A DNA stretch of 64,000 nt, taken from an uncultured Prevotellaceae bacterium. GTDB lineage: Bacteria; Bacteroidota; Bacteroidia; Bacteroidales; Bacteroidaceae. Both the position numbers and the translations under genes were made by a program. Location of the stretch: the NCBI GenBank assembly GCA_900314755.1, contig OMWH01000013.1, positions 1-64,000 on the forward strand, in the 5' to 3' direction. The notes beneath the pieces were generated by a model, which ran no database searches, was not told the DNA's origin, and saw nothing but the letters and a program-made list of their open reading frames with translations. Below are positions 23,391 to 32,016 of this stretch, piece by piece (position 1 is the stretch's first letter; the number at the start of each line of letters is the position of its first letter).

Positions 23391-24662
23391 ATGAACTTCG
23401 AAGAAACATATTTAAATGATAATATTCTCGACGCATTATATGATATGCGTTTTGAGAAAATGACACCAGTACAGGAGAAATGTATTCCACCGATCCTCGA
23501 CGGCTATGACGTGATTGGCGTGGCACAGACAGGAACGGGAAAGACGGCAGCGTACCTGCTGCCGATATTAAGCCTGCTGGATGACGGTGGCTTCCCGAAG
23601 GATGCCGTCAATTGTATCGTCATGGCTCCTACCCGAGAACTGGCGCAGCAGATAGACCAGGCAATGCAGGGCTTTGGATATTATCTTGATGGCATATCCA
23701 GTGTGCCTGTTTATGGCGGAAATGACGGCTCTCGTTTCAACCAGGAAATGAAAGGACTGAAAATGGGTGCCGACGTGATCATAGCAACACCGGGACGACT
23801 TCTCTCTCATATCCGCATGGGACATGTGGACCTGTCACGCTTGTCTTTCTTCGTCCTTGACGAAGCAGACCGTATGCTGGACATGGGCTTTTCTGACGAT
23901 ATCCTGCAGATTGCCAAGCTATTGCCTAAAGAGCATCAGACCATCATGTTCTCTGCTACGATGCCTGAGAAGATACAACACCTCGCGCGTACCTTATTAT
24001 ATAAACCTGTAGAGGTGAAGATTGCTGTTAGCAAACCTGCTGAAAAGATCCAGCAGTCGGCATACGTATGCTATGAACCACAGAAACTGGACATCATCCG
24101 TCATTTGTTCAAAGCTGGAGAGTTGAAACGGGTCATCATCTTTTCTGGTAAAAAAGACAAGGTAAAGGACATCACGCGGGAACTGCAACGAATACACATC
24201 AACTGTGCACCGATGCACAGTGACCTCACACAACAGGAACGTGATGATGTGATGTATCGATTCAAAGCAGGTATGGTAGATGTATTGGTAGCTACAGACA
24301 TTGTTGCACGTGGCATTGATATTGATGATATTCTGATGGTTATCAACTATGACGTTCCGCATGACGCTGAAGACTATGTTCACCGCATCGGTCGTACTGC
24401 ACGAGCACAGCGGGATGGTATTGCCATAACCTTTGTCTCAGACAAAGATATGCGTTACTTCTCTGACATAGAACGCTTCCTTGAGAAAGAAATTGCAAAA
24501 AAAAATTTGCCCGAAGGAATTGGTGAGGGTCCAGAATACAAACCGATAAGTCCGAGGAAATCAACACGAGGACGTGGAGGAAGGCACCGCGGCGGTAAAG
24601 CAAACAAGAATAGGAAACAATCAAGGAACCGCCAACAAAAAAAGAACGATAAGAAAGAATAA
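23391..24662 (+). CDS. DEAD-box RNA helicase
   Basis: ATP-dependent RNA helicase of 423 residues, RhlE/DeaD-like. The Q motif, AQTGTGKT (45-52), PTRELAQQ, DEAD (157-160), SAT (188-190), ARGIDIDD and HRIGRTARAQRDG are all present and in order. After about residue 375 comes a basic Arg/Gly/Lys tail (RKSTRGRGGRHRGG) typical of RNA-binding extensions. Such helicases act in ribosome assembly or mRNA turnover, often at low temperature. It starts directly after the lptG-like stop codon and is the last gene of the lon run. Confidence 0.93.
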   Translation: MNFEETYLNDNILDALYDMRFEKMTPVQEKCIPPILDGYDVIGVAQTGTGKTAAYLLPILSLLDDGGFPKDAVNCIVMAPTRELAQQIDQAMQGFGYYLDGISSVPVYGGNDGSRFNQEMKGLKMGADVIIATPGRLLSHIRMGHVDLSRLSFFVLDEADRMLDMGFSDDILQIAKLLPKEHQTIMFSATMPEKIQHLARTLLYKPVEVKIAVSKPAEKIQQSAYVCYEPQKLDIIRHLFKAGELKRVIIFSGKKDKVKDITRELQRIHINCAPMHSDLTQQERDDVMYRFKAGMVDVLVATDIVARGIDIDDILMVINYDVPHDAEDYVHRIGRTARAQRDGIAITFVSDKDMRYFSDIERFLEKEIAKKNLPEGIGEGPEYKPISPRKSTRGRGGRHRGGKANKNRKQSRNRQQKKNDKKE

Positions 24663-24756
24663 CAATCGTTTGCACACATTTTTTATGAATTTTCTTTAAA
24701 AAAGTTCGAATTGTGCGGGTACACAGCCTTTTTATCGAAAAAAAACAGTAAAAAGT
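24663..24756 (+). other. Gap after the helicase with imperfect hairpin
   Basis: The first part of the 352-bp gap before rplU. GCACA at 24672-24676 and TGTGC near 24712-24716 could close a long imperfect AT-rich hairpin that is followed by CCTTTTT. It may be the terminator of the lon-helicase run, but the pairing is poor. Confidence 0.35.
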
Positions 24757-24787
24757 TTTGTTAGTATTAAAAATTGTTGTACTTTTG
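24757..24787 (+). promoter_or_regulatory. Distal promoter P1 of rplU-rpmA
   Basis: TTTG (24757-24760), exactly 19 bp, TACTTTTG (24780-24787): a perfect match to the Bacteroidetes consensus. A transcript from here would have a leader of about 220 nt. Confidence 0.75.
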
Positions 24788-24848
24788 CATCAGTTATCCT
24801 GAAAACAATCTTTTTACCTTAAAAGGACTAATACCTATTGAAGATATG

Positions 24849-24895
24849 AAGCGATTGCCTGTGAGGGTCATCGCTTTGTTTTTTCTCCCTTTTTC
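24849..24895 (+). terminator. Possible attenuator between the two rplU promoters
   Basis: AAGCGAT (24849-24855) pairs with ATCGCTT (24870-24876) and is followed by a T-rich stretch. It could stop or attenuate transcripts from P1 before the second promoter. Confidence 0.45.
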
Positions 24896-24927
24896 TTTGG
24901 TGAATTCAAAACTTTTTCGTACCTTTG
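24896..24927 (+). promoter_or_regulatory. Proximal promoter P2 of rplU-rpmA
   Basis: TTTG (24896-24899), 20 bp, TACCTTTG (24920-24927). The leader of about 80 nt contains a small hairpin (TGGCA/TGCCA near 24963-24975) that could mediate ribosomal-protein feedback; this is inference. Confidence 0.75.
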
Positions 24928-25014
24928 CGCCCGATTTAGTCCGTGGTGGCTCAGTTAAGACGTGGCACAATGCCATGCGCCATGCGGAAAAACCCGTTTA
25001 AACAATAACAAACA

Positions 25015-25332
25015 ATGTACGCAATTGTAGAGATTAACGGTCAGCAGTTCAAGGCAGAGCAGGGAAAGAAGCTCTTCGTCAACCACATGAAAGACGTGGA
25101 AGAAGGTAAGACTGTTGAGTTTGACAAGGTACTGCTTGTCGACAACGAAGGTTCAGTACAGGTGGGCGCACCTACCGTAAGTGGTGCAAAAGTAGTGTGT
25201 GAGGTTATCAAGCCCCTCGTGAAGGGTGAGAAAGTGATTGTCTTCAAGATGAAGCGCCGCAAGGACTCTCGCAAGAAGAATGGTCACCGCCAGCAGTACA
25301 CACAGGTAGAAGTTAAATCAGTAATCGCTTAA
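25015..25332 (+). CDS. rplU: 50S ribosomal protein L21
   Basis: L21 binds 23S rRNA near the peptide exit tunnel; 105 residues, normal length. The sequence [20 protein letters not shown] and the C-terminal [20 protein letters not shown] are diagnostic. rpmA follows after 18 bp, the usual order. Two strong promoters and a possible attenuator lie upstream. Confidence 0.98.
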   Translation: MYAIVEINGQQFKAEQGKKLFVNHMKDVEEGKTVEFDKVLLVDNEGSVQVGAPTVSGAKVVCEVIKPLVKGEKVIVFKMKRRKDSRKKNGHRQQYTQVEVKSVIA

Positions 25333-25350
25333 ACGTAGGAGGAACAAGAA

Positions 25351-25608
25351 ATGGCACATAAAAAAGGTGTAGGTAGTTCTAAGAACGGCCGTGAGTCAGC
25401 ATCACAGCGACTCGGCATTAAGATTTTCGGTGGCCAGAAGGTTGTTGCAGGCAACATTATTGTTCGCCAGCGTGGCTCTAAGCACAACCCCGGTAACAAT
25501 GTTGGTATGGGTAAGGACGATACCCTCTATGCGCTCGTTGATGGAACTGTTCAGTTCCACAAGGGAAAGCGTGATAAGAGTGTCGTATCAGTTATCCCTG
25601 AGGCATAA
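25351..25608 (+). CDS. rpmA: 50S ribosomal protein L27
   Basis: An 85-residue ribosomal protein whose N-terminus reaches the peptidyl-transferase centre. [20 protein letters not shown] and [18 protein letters not shown] are diagnostic. It starts with MAHKKG directly, without the cleaved leader found in Firmicutes L27. Second gene of the rplU operon. Confidence 0.98.
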   Translation: MAHKKGVGSSKNGRESASQRLGIKIFGGQKVVAGNIIVRQRGSKHNPGNNVGMGKDDTLYALVDGTVQFHKGKRDKSVVSVIPEA

Positions 25609-25645
25609 CACCGACGAGAACAATTATTTTACTCCAAACAAACAC

Positions 25646-25681
25646 AGAATCCCAAATCTCCTCACGAGATTTGGGATTTCT
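25646..25681. terminator. Hairpin between convergent rpmA and amidohydrolase genes
   Basis: AATCCCAAATCTC (25648-25660) pairs perfectly with GAGATTTGGGATT (25666-25678). T-rich sequence lies on both sides, so it may stop transcription from both directions. Confidence 0.7.
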
Positions 25682-25712
25682 GCTTTAAGACTTATCTTCC
25701 CTCAGTCATAGC

Positions 25713-27506
25713 TTACATCGAGAATACTTTCTTTCCCTCGAAATAGGTGGCAGCAGGCTTGGTGGCATGAATCTGGTTGACCGGACAGGTCAGCACGTCC
25801 TGGTTCAGGAGAAGGAAGTCGGCATACTTGCCGGTACTGATGCTGCCTCGCTCATCCTCGACGAACATCTGCTTGGCGCAGTTGATGGTTAAGGCGGTAA
25901 GGACCTCCTCGCGGCTGACGAGTTCTTCAGTCCACAAGGGTGTGCCGTTCTCCGACCAGAGTACACCAGTCACTGCTATCTCCATGATGCCGAACGGGTC
26001 GTCGGGACTGCCGCTTAGAGCAGGATAGTCGGAGTGGATGGTTGCTGGAATACCATAGTCGAAGTACGACTTGAAAGGATAAGCCTTGTCCTCATACCCG
26101 ACAGGGGTCATGCCATGCTCCCGAATATACTCAACCGCGCCTGCGGGGAAATGATGCCATGTCACACCAGAAGTGACATAGATGTTATGCTGTGACATTC
26201 GCAGATAATCCTCCGTATTGACGTTGCGAACGTGAACGAGTGTGTTGCGCATCTCGTCCTGCCCACCGTTGACGAATGCGTTGACCACCTGATTGACACC
26301 CTTGTTTCCCATCACATGTATGTGGATTACCAGACCGTTGGCATTAGCCTTGCGTGTCAGCTCCGTCACTTCCTCTTCCGTCCAATTGGCAATGCCTTGG
26401 TGACCGTCGGGATAGAGCGGGTCCACGATGCCAGTACCTGCCTCCACACCACCGTCGAAAAGCAGTTTAATCCATCTCGGTATGACGCGTGTGGTTTCAA
26501 ACTTTTTGGCATCAATGGCTCTTGCCAAAGCCTCGTCCATGTCCATCCAGCTCTCAATCTCGTAGGGCAGACCCAACACGAAGTGCAGCTTGCCTGCCTT
26601 GTCAAGTTCCTGGGCTGCCTGATAGTAATTGGTGTTGACGAAATAGTTACCCCAACCCTCACAGTACATCGTATATCCCACAGAATGCATGTACTGCTCG
26701 ATTTCAGCCAGGTTGGCAGTAGCCTTGCCAAGGGTATACAGGTTATCGTTGTCGAGGAATGAGCGCACGTAAGTCTGTGCCTGCTCTTTCAGCAAACCTG
26801 TAGGCATTCCGTCAGCATCTGTCACTATCTCACCGCCACGCAGCGTTGTCCTGCCAGCCGTTCCGTCCTCTTTGATAATACCTGCCTTTTTCAGCAGAAT
26901 GGTGTTGGCAAGTGCCTTGTGGCACTCCTCGTCGAGTAGGTATATGGGTATGTCGCTACAGATGGCATCCAAGTCGAGACGGGTAGGCATGTTTGCCTCG
27001 AGGCTCTGCAGGCGCCACCCCTGAGCGAAGATAGACGTGGCACCTTCTGCCCTTGCTTTCTTGACCGCGGCGGGCACGATTTCCTTAAGAAGTTTCTCAG
27101 AGTCATCTTGCAGTCCGATCAAGGTGCCGATACTCTTGAGGGCATAGCCTAACATGTAATGGGAGTGACCGTTGCCACAGCCGGGCATCACGAGTCCCTT
27201 GTCGGTGTAGTCCACCACTTCTGTCTTGCCTGCTTCAACGTAGACCTCAGCTCCCTTCTTGTCGCCTACATAGACATACTTGCCATCTTTTACGGCAAAC
27301 GCCTCAACAATCTTTCCACTTTCCGAAGTGAAAATCTTACCATAAACCACGAGGTCTGCACTGGTATTCACAACTGGGATGTCTTCCTTTGCCGAATTGT
27401 CACTGCTCGAACAGCCGGCTAACATACCTGCAGCCGTAATGGAACACGAGACAGCGATGCTCGACAGCAGTTTCTTCGCAGGACTCTTTCGAATTGTCTG
27501 TTTCAT
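25713..27506 (-). CDS. Amidohydrolase family 3 lipoprotein (YtcJ-like)
   Basis: A metal-dependent hydrolase of 597 residues. The N-terminal signal ends in a lipobox with Cys32 (AGMLAGCSSS), so the protein is exported and lipid-anchored. The YtcJ-like amidohydrolase fold shows HSH at 114-116 (GCGNGHSHYM), a later VIHIHVMGNKG, LVHVRNV and TIHSDYPALSGSPDDPFG, giving the metal-binding His/Asp set. The C-terminal beta-sandwich closes with STGKYADFLLLNQD. The substrate is unknown; relatives act on N-acyl or cyclic amides. A TAnnTTTG box lies about 55 bp upstream. Confidence 0.88.
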   Translation of the reverse strand: MKQTIRKSPAKKLLSSIAVSCSITAAGMLAGCSSSDNSAKEDIPVVNTSADLVVYGKIFTSESGKIVEAFAVKDGKYVYVGDKKGAEVYVEAGKTEVVDYTDKGLVMPGCGNGHSHYMLGYALKSIGTLIGLQDDSEKLLKEIVPAAVKKARAEGATSIFAQGWRLQSLEANMPTRLDLDAICSDIPIYLLDEECHKALANTILLKKAGIIKEDGTAGRTTLRGGEIVTDADGMPTGLLKEQAQTYVRSFLDNDNLYTLGKATANLAEIEQYMHSVGYTMYCEGWGNYFVNTNYYQAAQELDKAGKLHFVLGLPYEIESWMDMDEALARAIDAKKFETTRVIPRWIKLLFDGGVEAGTGIVDPLYPDGHQGIANWTEEEVTELTRKANANGLVIHIHVMGNKGVNQVVNAFVNGGQDEMRNTLVHVRNVNTEDYLRMSQHNIYVTSGVTWHHFPAGAVEYIREHGMTPVGYEDKAYPFKSYFDYGIPATIHSDYPALSGSPDDPFGIMEIAVTGVLWSENGTPLWTEELVSREEVLTALTINCAKQMFVEDERGSISTGKYADFLLLNQDVLTCPVNQIHATKPAATYFEGKKVFSM

Positions 27507-27560
27507 TGTTTCTTTTGTTTTAGTTTAAATATGAAATTAAAGATTTAAGTATTCTGCTGG

Positions 27561-27568
27561 CAAATTTA
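27561..27568 (-). promoter_or_regulatory. -7 box of the amidohydrolase gene
   Basis: Minus-strand TAAATTTG fits TAnnTTTG, 55 bp before the start. No clear -33 TTTG at the right spacing. Confidence 0.45.
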
Positions 27569-27580
27569 GCACTTTCCCCC

Positions 27581-27620
27581 CAAAAAAGAATCACGGTTCA
27601 TGTTGCGAACCGTGATTCTT
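27581..27620 (-). terminator. Terminator of the membrane AraC gene
   Basis: A perfect 14-bp stem, 27586-27599 with 27607-27620 around a 7-nt loop, followed on the minus strand by T6. It lies downstream of the AraC gene and upstream of the amidohydrolase gene. Confidence 0.85.
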
Positions 27621-27675
27621 GCGGATTTTTCCACTATTATTGCTGTTTTTTCTATTCTATGCCATTCCCTGTCCC

Positions 27676-28794
27676 TTATGACACTTCGCTCTCGGTCTTC
27701 ATCCAGGCGGTCACCGTCTGTCCCATTTGTTGCTTGAAGGCATTGCTGAAAGTACGGTAACTATGGAATCCGCACTCCTGCGACAACTGCTGGGCGGTAA
27801 AGGATTTCTGAGCAGCGACGTTCTTGTGATAGAGATTTTTAAAGTGCTCGATACGCAGGTTGTTGATATAGGCATTATAGGTGATTCCTTGATGGGAGAA
27901 ATATTGGCTGAGATAGAAACGGTTGGTGCCGATTGCTCTGGCAAGTTGTACGGCGGTCAGGTCGTGCTGCAGATAGAGTTGTGTGTCTATGCAGTGCTTT
28001 TGCAACAGCGGTCCGATTTTGTATGGAATGGTTTGGGAATGAACGCCCTCATCCTTGCCGACTGAAAGGGATTTCCTATCCACGACCTCAATGGGTATGT
28101 TTGCAAGCTCGCTTAAGGTTTCTACCCGCCACAGGAGAAAGCCCACAAGTATGATAACATTCAGCTGTGTTATGTATTTGAACACATGACCGTGGGAGTC
28201 TAATGTATAGGTGCCGAAAAAGAGCAGGATGACTGCCAGTACCACGAAACTCTCCCACACCTCCTTGTGCTCCAGGTCAGCATAGTTGTCGCGCAGCCAG
28301 CGTCCGTATTGCCGCACCTCGCGAACCATATATATTAACAGACCAATGCCCAACAGCAGATAATAGACATATACTATCGGCAGCAGGGACGTACTACAGG
28401 TAATGACGCACAGTATCATAATCACCACGATGGGAGCCACCATGGCAAAAGCAGACCATACCGGTCGACTATGATCTTGCAGCATAGAGAACAACATGAC
28501 AATCCCAAAGGGGACAATTGTCGCAAAGTCGAGCGTCGCGCCTACAAGGTTGACCAGCATGACATCCTCTGATGAGGAAAGATAGAATTCTGGCATATAC
28601 CATATATGACTCCATGTCATGCTGGCAAAGAAGGCGGCAGTCCACCGGCGCAAACGTACTGACGACGTGACACTAGGGTTAATGGCATTGCTCCGTCGGA
28701 ACAGCAGATAGCAACATGCCACCAAAGATAGCATGGCAGCTGCGCCGTAAAACACCAAATAGAGAACATCTTCCCGTATCTGTTGGTCGTACAT
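27676..28794 (-). CDS. Membrane-embedded AraC-family regulator
   Basis: A 372-residue protein with about six or seven hydrophobic spans in residues 10-235 (DVLYLVFYGAAAMLSLVACC, VAPIVVIMILCVITC, FVVLAVILLFFGTYTL) and a C-terminal AraC/XylS double helix-turn-helix in about 265-368 (LTAVQLARAIGTNRFYLSQYF, FTAQQLSQECGFHSYRTFSNAFKQ). The DNA-binding part would be tethered to the inner membrane, so it probably senses an envelope or small-molecule signal and acts on nearby DNA. The target is unknown; the lipoprotein amidohydrolase just downstream is a reasonable candidate. Confidence 0.88.
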   Translation of the reverse strand: MYDQQIREDVLYLVFYGAAAMLSLVACCYLLFRRSNAINPSVTSSVRLRRWTAAFFASMTWSHIWYMPEFYLSSSEDVMLVNLVGATLDFATIVPFGIVMLFSMLQDHSRPVWSAFAMVAPIVVIMILCVITCSTSLLPIVYVYYLLLGIGLLIYMVREVRQYGRWLRDNYADLEHKEVWESFVVLAVILLFFGTYTLDSHGHVFKYITQLNVIILVGFLLWRVETLSELANIPIEVVDRKSLSVGKDEGVHSQTIPYKIGPLLQKHCIDTQLYLQHDLTAVQLARAIGTNRFYLSQYFSHQGITYNAYINNLRIEHFKNLYHKNVAAQKSFTAQQLSQECGFHSYRTFSNAFKQQMGQTVTAWMKTESEVS

Positions 28795-28840
28795 AATTGA
28801 TAACCGTTAAATAAAAAGAGAATTTGAAACTCTTCAGATG

Positions 28841-28871
28841 CAAAGATAGTTCAAAATTTCGGTTAAACAAA
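28841..28871 (-). promoter_or_regulatory. Promoter of the membrane AraC gene
   Basis: Minus-strand TTTG (28871-28868), exactly 19 bp, TATCTTTG (28848-28841); 46 bp before the start codon. Confidence 0.75.
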
Positions 28872-28960
28872 GAGAATGCAAATATATTTGTTTTCTTGAG
28901 TATGAGACCGAGTAAAGAACAAAATAGAATCATTAATATTTTCCCTACATAAAGTTTTTT

Positions 28961-29035
28961 ACCCTTGCAACCGTTGCCACCTTGCAACACTACTTGAAAA
29001 TCAATGCGTTATGTGTGGCAACGAGGTGACAAGGG
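28961..29035. repeat. Imperfect inverted repeat (CCCTTG...CGTTGCCAC)
   Basis: CCCTTG and CGTTGCCAC in 28962-28980 are repeated in inverted form as GTGGCAACG (29015-29023) and CAAGGG (29030-29035). It could fold as a broken stem of about 15 pairs with a 34-nt loop. Function unknown; it lies upstream of the AraC promoter and past the end of the TPR gene. Confidence 0.5.
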
Positions 29036-29075
29036 TGACAACGAATGGCGATTTTGCCCATAGATTTATTCAGTA

Positions 29076-29134
29076 TTCCACCCTATGGAACAAGTTATTC
29101 CACCCCATGGAACAAAGTGTTCCACCCCATGGAA
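29076..29134. repeat. Three palindromic TTCCA-N5-TGGAA units at 22-bp period
   Basis: The units are 29076-29090, 29098-29112 and 29120-29134. Each is TTCCACCC(C/T)ATGGAA, an inverted repeat, and each is followed by CAA. The period is exactly 22 bp, two turns of B-DNA, so a dimeric protein would bind all three on the same face. They lie in the 384-bp gene-free stretch 28795-29178, which otherwise holds the AraC promoter and the imperfect inverted repeat at 28961. Confidence 0.8.
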
Positions 29135-29142
29135 CAAACAAG

Positions 29143-29170
29143 AAGGTGCCGCCTTTGCGGGACGAAGGTT
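29143..29170. repeat. GAAGGTGCCGCCTTTG intergenic element
   Basis: Related to copies at 44930-44984 (inverted pair) and 5667-5680. It is always intergenic in this window. See findings. Confidence 0.5.
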
Positions 29171-29178
29171 GTAGCTTT

Positions 29179-29868
29179 TTACTTTATTCGTTGATAAAAA
29201 CCGCGGAGGGCACCTTGGTTGACTCCCCTACCCGACAGTTTGTTGAGTTCCCGTCGCGCTGCTTCCTTTCTACCCATAGCAATCAGCACATCAATATAGG
29301 ACAGATGATAGTCAGTATTATCGGGATCACGTTTGATACACTCCTCCCAGTCATAAAGTGCCTCGTCATACCGCTTCATGTCAGTCTCCAAGGAAGCACG
29401 GGCAACATACCCCCTCACAGAGTCAGGATGCTGCTCAACGACAATATTCAACAAGTCGAGGGCATCGTTGCGTTTCCCCATCAGCTGATAGACATACGCC
29501 AGTCCCAGTCGTGCCTCCATGTGGGTAGGTTTCTCCAGCAGGATATCGTTATAGTCATTCTTCGCCAAGTCATAGCGACGCATGTGAGTATAAGCATAGG
29601 CACGATAGAACAGAGCCGTCAGATTCTTCTCGTCATGCCGGAGTATTGATTTATACTCGTCAATGGCAAACTCCCACTGTTGCAGCTCCAGGTTAATCGC
29701 AGCTTTCCGAAGATGCAGACCGACACTATAAGGTGACCTTTCTATCTGTTGGTTGATGGCATTCAGGGAGTCACGCCATTCCTGGTTAGACTGCGCCTGC
29801 ATGCCAATAGCCAACAGCAAACAGCATACGACTGATGCTATGCGTTTTTGATGTAGTTTACAATCCAT
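29179..29868 (-). CDS. Exported tetratricopeptide-repeat protein
   Basis: A periplasmic or surface protein of 229 residues with a signal peptide ([18 protein letters not shown], cleavage near residue 26) and about five TPR units from residue 45 ([100 protein letters not shown]). TPRs make helical scaffolds for protein partners; no enzyme motif is visible. Its start lies 31 bp inside the end of leuB, and it is the last gene of the ftsY operon. Confidence 0.85.
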   Translation of the reverse strand: MDCKLHQKRIASVVCCLLLAIGMQAQSNQEWRDSLNAINQQIERSPYSVGLHLRKAAINLELQQWEFAIDEYKSILRHDEKNLTALFYRAYAYTHMRRYDLAKNDYNDILLEKPTHMEARLGLAYVYQLMGKRNDALDLLNIVVEQHPDSVRGYVARASLETDMKRYDEALYDWEECIKRDPDNTDYHLSYIDVLIAMGRKEAARRELNKLSGRGVNQGALRGFYQRIK

Positions 29869-30899
29869 TCACCAACCTCTTTCGTACCATACTTGGCACC
29901 ACCTTCCACCTGAATCTCCGGAGTACGCACATTGGCATCCAGGGAAGCATTCACCGCCTCACGGATTAACGCACCCTCTTTCTTTAAGTCAAAATGTTCC
30001 AGCAGCATAGCGGCAGAGAGAATCTCCGCAAGAGGATTCGCAAGATTCTGTCCAGCAGCCTGGGGCCATGAACCGTGAACGGGTTCGAACAAAGGGGTAT
30101 GCTCGCCCAGTGAGGACGATGGCTGTAAACCCATGGATCCCGTAATACAAGAGGTCTCGTCCGTAAGGATATCACCAAAGGTGTTTTCTGTCACGATGAC
30201 ATCAAAGAAGCGGGGTTCTGTCAGGACACGCATGGAGGCATTGTCGATAAACATATAATCAGTATTCACGTCGGGATACTGTGCCTCCATCTCCTTGGCA
30301 ATCTGCCGCCATAGACGAGAACTTGCCAGCACGTTTGCCTTGTCGACAACCGTCAGATGCTTCTTGCGCTTCTGTGCGGTCTCGAAAGCAACTTTCAGAA
30401 TACGCTCAATCTCCGGACGTGTATAGATGTCGGTATCGTACGCTTTATCGTTATCCTGGTATTTCTCACCAAAGTACATACCACCCGTCAACTCACGAAT
30501 AACCACGAAGTCGGCACCTTTCAACAACTCGTCTTTTAAGGGAGACTTATGCAACAGGCAGTCAAATGTAGCGACGGGGCGGACGTTAGCAAACAATCCC
30601 AGCTTCTTGCGCATGGCAAGAAGACCCTGTTCCGGACGTACCTTCGCCGTTGGGTTATTATCAAAACGAAGGTCACCGACAGCTGCAAACAATACCGCAT
30701 CAGCCCTCATACACACATCGTGTGTTGCCTCAGGATAGGGATCACCCACGGCATCAATGGCATGAGCGCCACAAAGAGCCTCCTCATAGGAGAACTCATG
30801 TCCGAATTTCTCTGCAATGGCGTCCATCACGGCAACGCCCTGTTTCATAATCTCTGGTCCTATACCATCACCAGGAAGTACTGCAATTTTCAGTTTCAT
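29838..30899 (-). CDS. leuB: 3-isopropylmalate dehydrogenase
   Basis: NAD-dependent oxidative decarboxylation of 3-isopropylmalate in leucine synthesis; 353 residues. [18 protein letters not shown], the substrate loop [31 protein letters not shown] and [14 protein letters not shown] are diagnostic for LeuB rather than isocitrate dehydrogenase. No other leu gene is nearby; here it sits in an operon of translation and chromatin genes, 13 bp after the HU/LysM gene. That isolation is unusual, because leuB normally clusters with leuA and leuCD. Confidence 0.95.
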   Translation of the reverse strand: MKLKIAVLPGDGIGPEIMKQGVAVMDAIAEKFGHEFSYEEALCGAHAIDAVGDPYPEATHDVCMRADAVLFAAVGDLRFDNNPTAKVRPEQGLLAMRKKLGLFANVRPVATFDCLLHKSPLKDELLKGADFVVIRELTGGMYFGEKYQDNDKAYDTDIYTRPEIERILKVAFETAQKRKKHLTVVDKANVLASSRLWRQIAKEMEAQYPDVNTDYMFIDNASMRVLTEPRFFDVIVTENTFGDILTDETSCITGSMGLQPSSSLGEHTPLFEPVHGSWPQAAGQNLANPLAEILSAAMLLEHFDLKKEGALIREAVNASLDANVRTPEIQVEGGAKYGTKEVGEWIVNYIKNA

Positions 30900-30912
30900 A
30901 CTTATTATCTAT

Positions 30913-32016
30913 TTAATTATTTGTTCGTTTCTTTTTCCATTTCAGCTTAGGGATTTTGATGACCTGTCCCTCTTTCAGTTCCGCATTTGCCTTTAAGCCG
31001 TTATACACCTCTACGTAGCAGGACATGCCCTCGCCCAACTCACGGCGGGCAATCCTTGAGAGCGTCTCACCCTTTTTAACAACCACCTCATGGTCTGTAC
31101 CGACGATGTGATAGGCACCTGTACGAACACGTGCATCCATTGCCTCATACTTTTTCCAGAACGGTTCCTCCTCTTGAGCGGGTTCTTTCTTTTCCTCCAC
31201 GGCAGGTTCTGTCTTTGGCTCTTCAGCAACAGGAACGTCCTCTACATATCCCACTGAATCGGCAGTGACCGTCTCTATACTATCGACAAAGACAGGTTCT
31301 GCGATGACTTCATCCACTTGGTCAAAATCCCCGCTCTTAGCATGCTGTCCATACCAATAGCCGCCATAGGCAGAAGCAGCCATCAGGAGGAGTGTCAACA
31401 GGCAATAGCCAAGAACTTTCTTCCATGAGCTCCCCGTTTCTTGTTCCGGTTCATCCTCAACGGTCTCCAAGAGCGGTTGAGCAATGGGCTCCGCAGCAGG
31501 AGATACCACTTCCCGCTGTGGCTCTTCCTCAACAGGGGTCTCCACCACAGCAATACGCTCCTGCACTGGTTCTTGTACTTGCTCCTGCACTGGTTCCTGC
31601 GTTGGTTCTGGTTCTTTCCCCACTTCCTGCACCGGACCCTGTTCCTGTTCTTGCTCCTCTTCGGATTCTGCCGCAGGCAGATCCTCAAATTCGACACCGT
31701 CATTCAGCATCACCGTCTCAAACTGCGAGAACGGCTTGTTGACAAGTTCCTTCATCGTGTTATCAGGAGTAAAGGATATCTTCGCATGACTGTCAATCAT
31801 CACACGCTCGCCGGTTCTGACGCTGACACTTTCACGAGCCTCTATACGTATCATCTTAAAGGTGCCAAGTCCTTTGATTTTCACTTGTCCCTCGCTATTA
31901 AGACGTTTCTTGATAAGATCAAACATAGTCCCGGCAAATAGTTTTGCATCTTGGGGAGTCAGTTTGTTCTTGTCTACAAGAATCTTCGCAATCTCAGTTA
32001 TCGTTACTTTACCCAT
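30913..32016 (-). CDS. HU domain, membrane span and LysM peptidoglycan-binding domain
   Basis: A 367-residue protein joining three parts. Residues 1-95 are an HU/IHF DNA-binding fold (TITEIAKILVDKNKL, VKIKGLGTFKM, RTGERVMIDSHAKISFTPD). Residues 115-195 are a Glu/Pro/Gln/Val-rich linker with repeated EPVQE-type units. A span at about 201-223 is preceded by Lys199-Lys200, placing the HU end in the cytoplasm. After an acidic periplasmic segment comes a LysM domain (about 303-356, HEVVVKKGETLSRIARREL), which binds peptidoglycan. The gene overlaps the plain HU gene by 8 bp. A nucleoid-to-wall tether is inferred from architecture. Confidence 0.88.
   Translation of the reverse strand: MGKVTITEIAKILVDKNKLTPQDAKLFAGTMFDLIKKRLNSEGQVKIKGLGTFKMIRIEARESVSVRTGERVMIDSHAKISFTPDNTMKELVNKPFSQFETVMLNDGVEFEDLPAAESEEEQEQEQGPVQEVGKEPEPTQEPVQEQVQEPVQERIAVVETPVEEEPQREVVSPAAEPIAQPLLETVEDEPEQETGSSWKKVLGYCLLTLLLMAASAYGGYWYGQHAKSGDFDQVDEVIAEPVFVDSIETVTADSVGYVEDVPVAEEPKTEPAVEEKKEPAQEEEPFWKKYEAMDARVRTGAYHIVGTDHEVVVKKGETLSRIARRELGEGMSCYVEVYNGLKANAELKEGQVIKIPKLKWKKKRTNN

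Noticed and set aside
24774-25001. 75-residue open frame in the rplU leader
   Set aside because: It spans two promoters and a hairpin, has no family features and would overlap regulatory DNA.
29076-29134. Repeat array considered as a CRISPR
   Set aside because: Spacers would be only 7 bp and nearly identical, units are 15-bp palindromes, and there are no cas genes.
29011-29649. Open frame over the palindromic repeats and the TPR gene
   Set aside because: It reads through repeats and then antisense to the TPR gene; no protein-like features.
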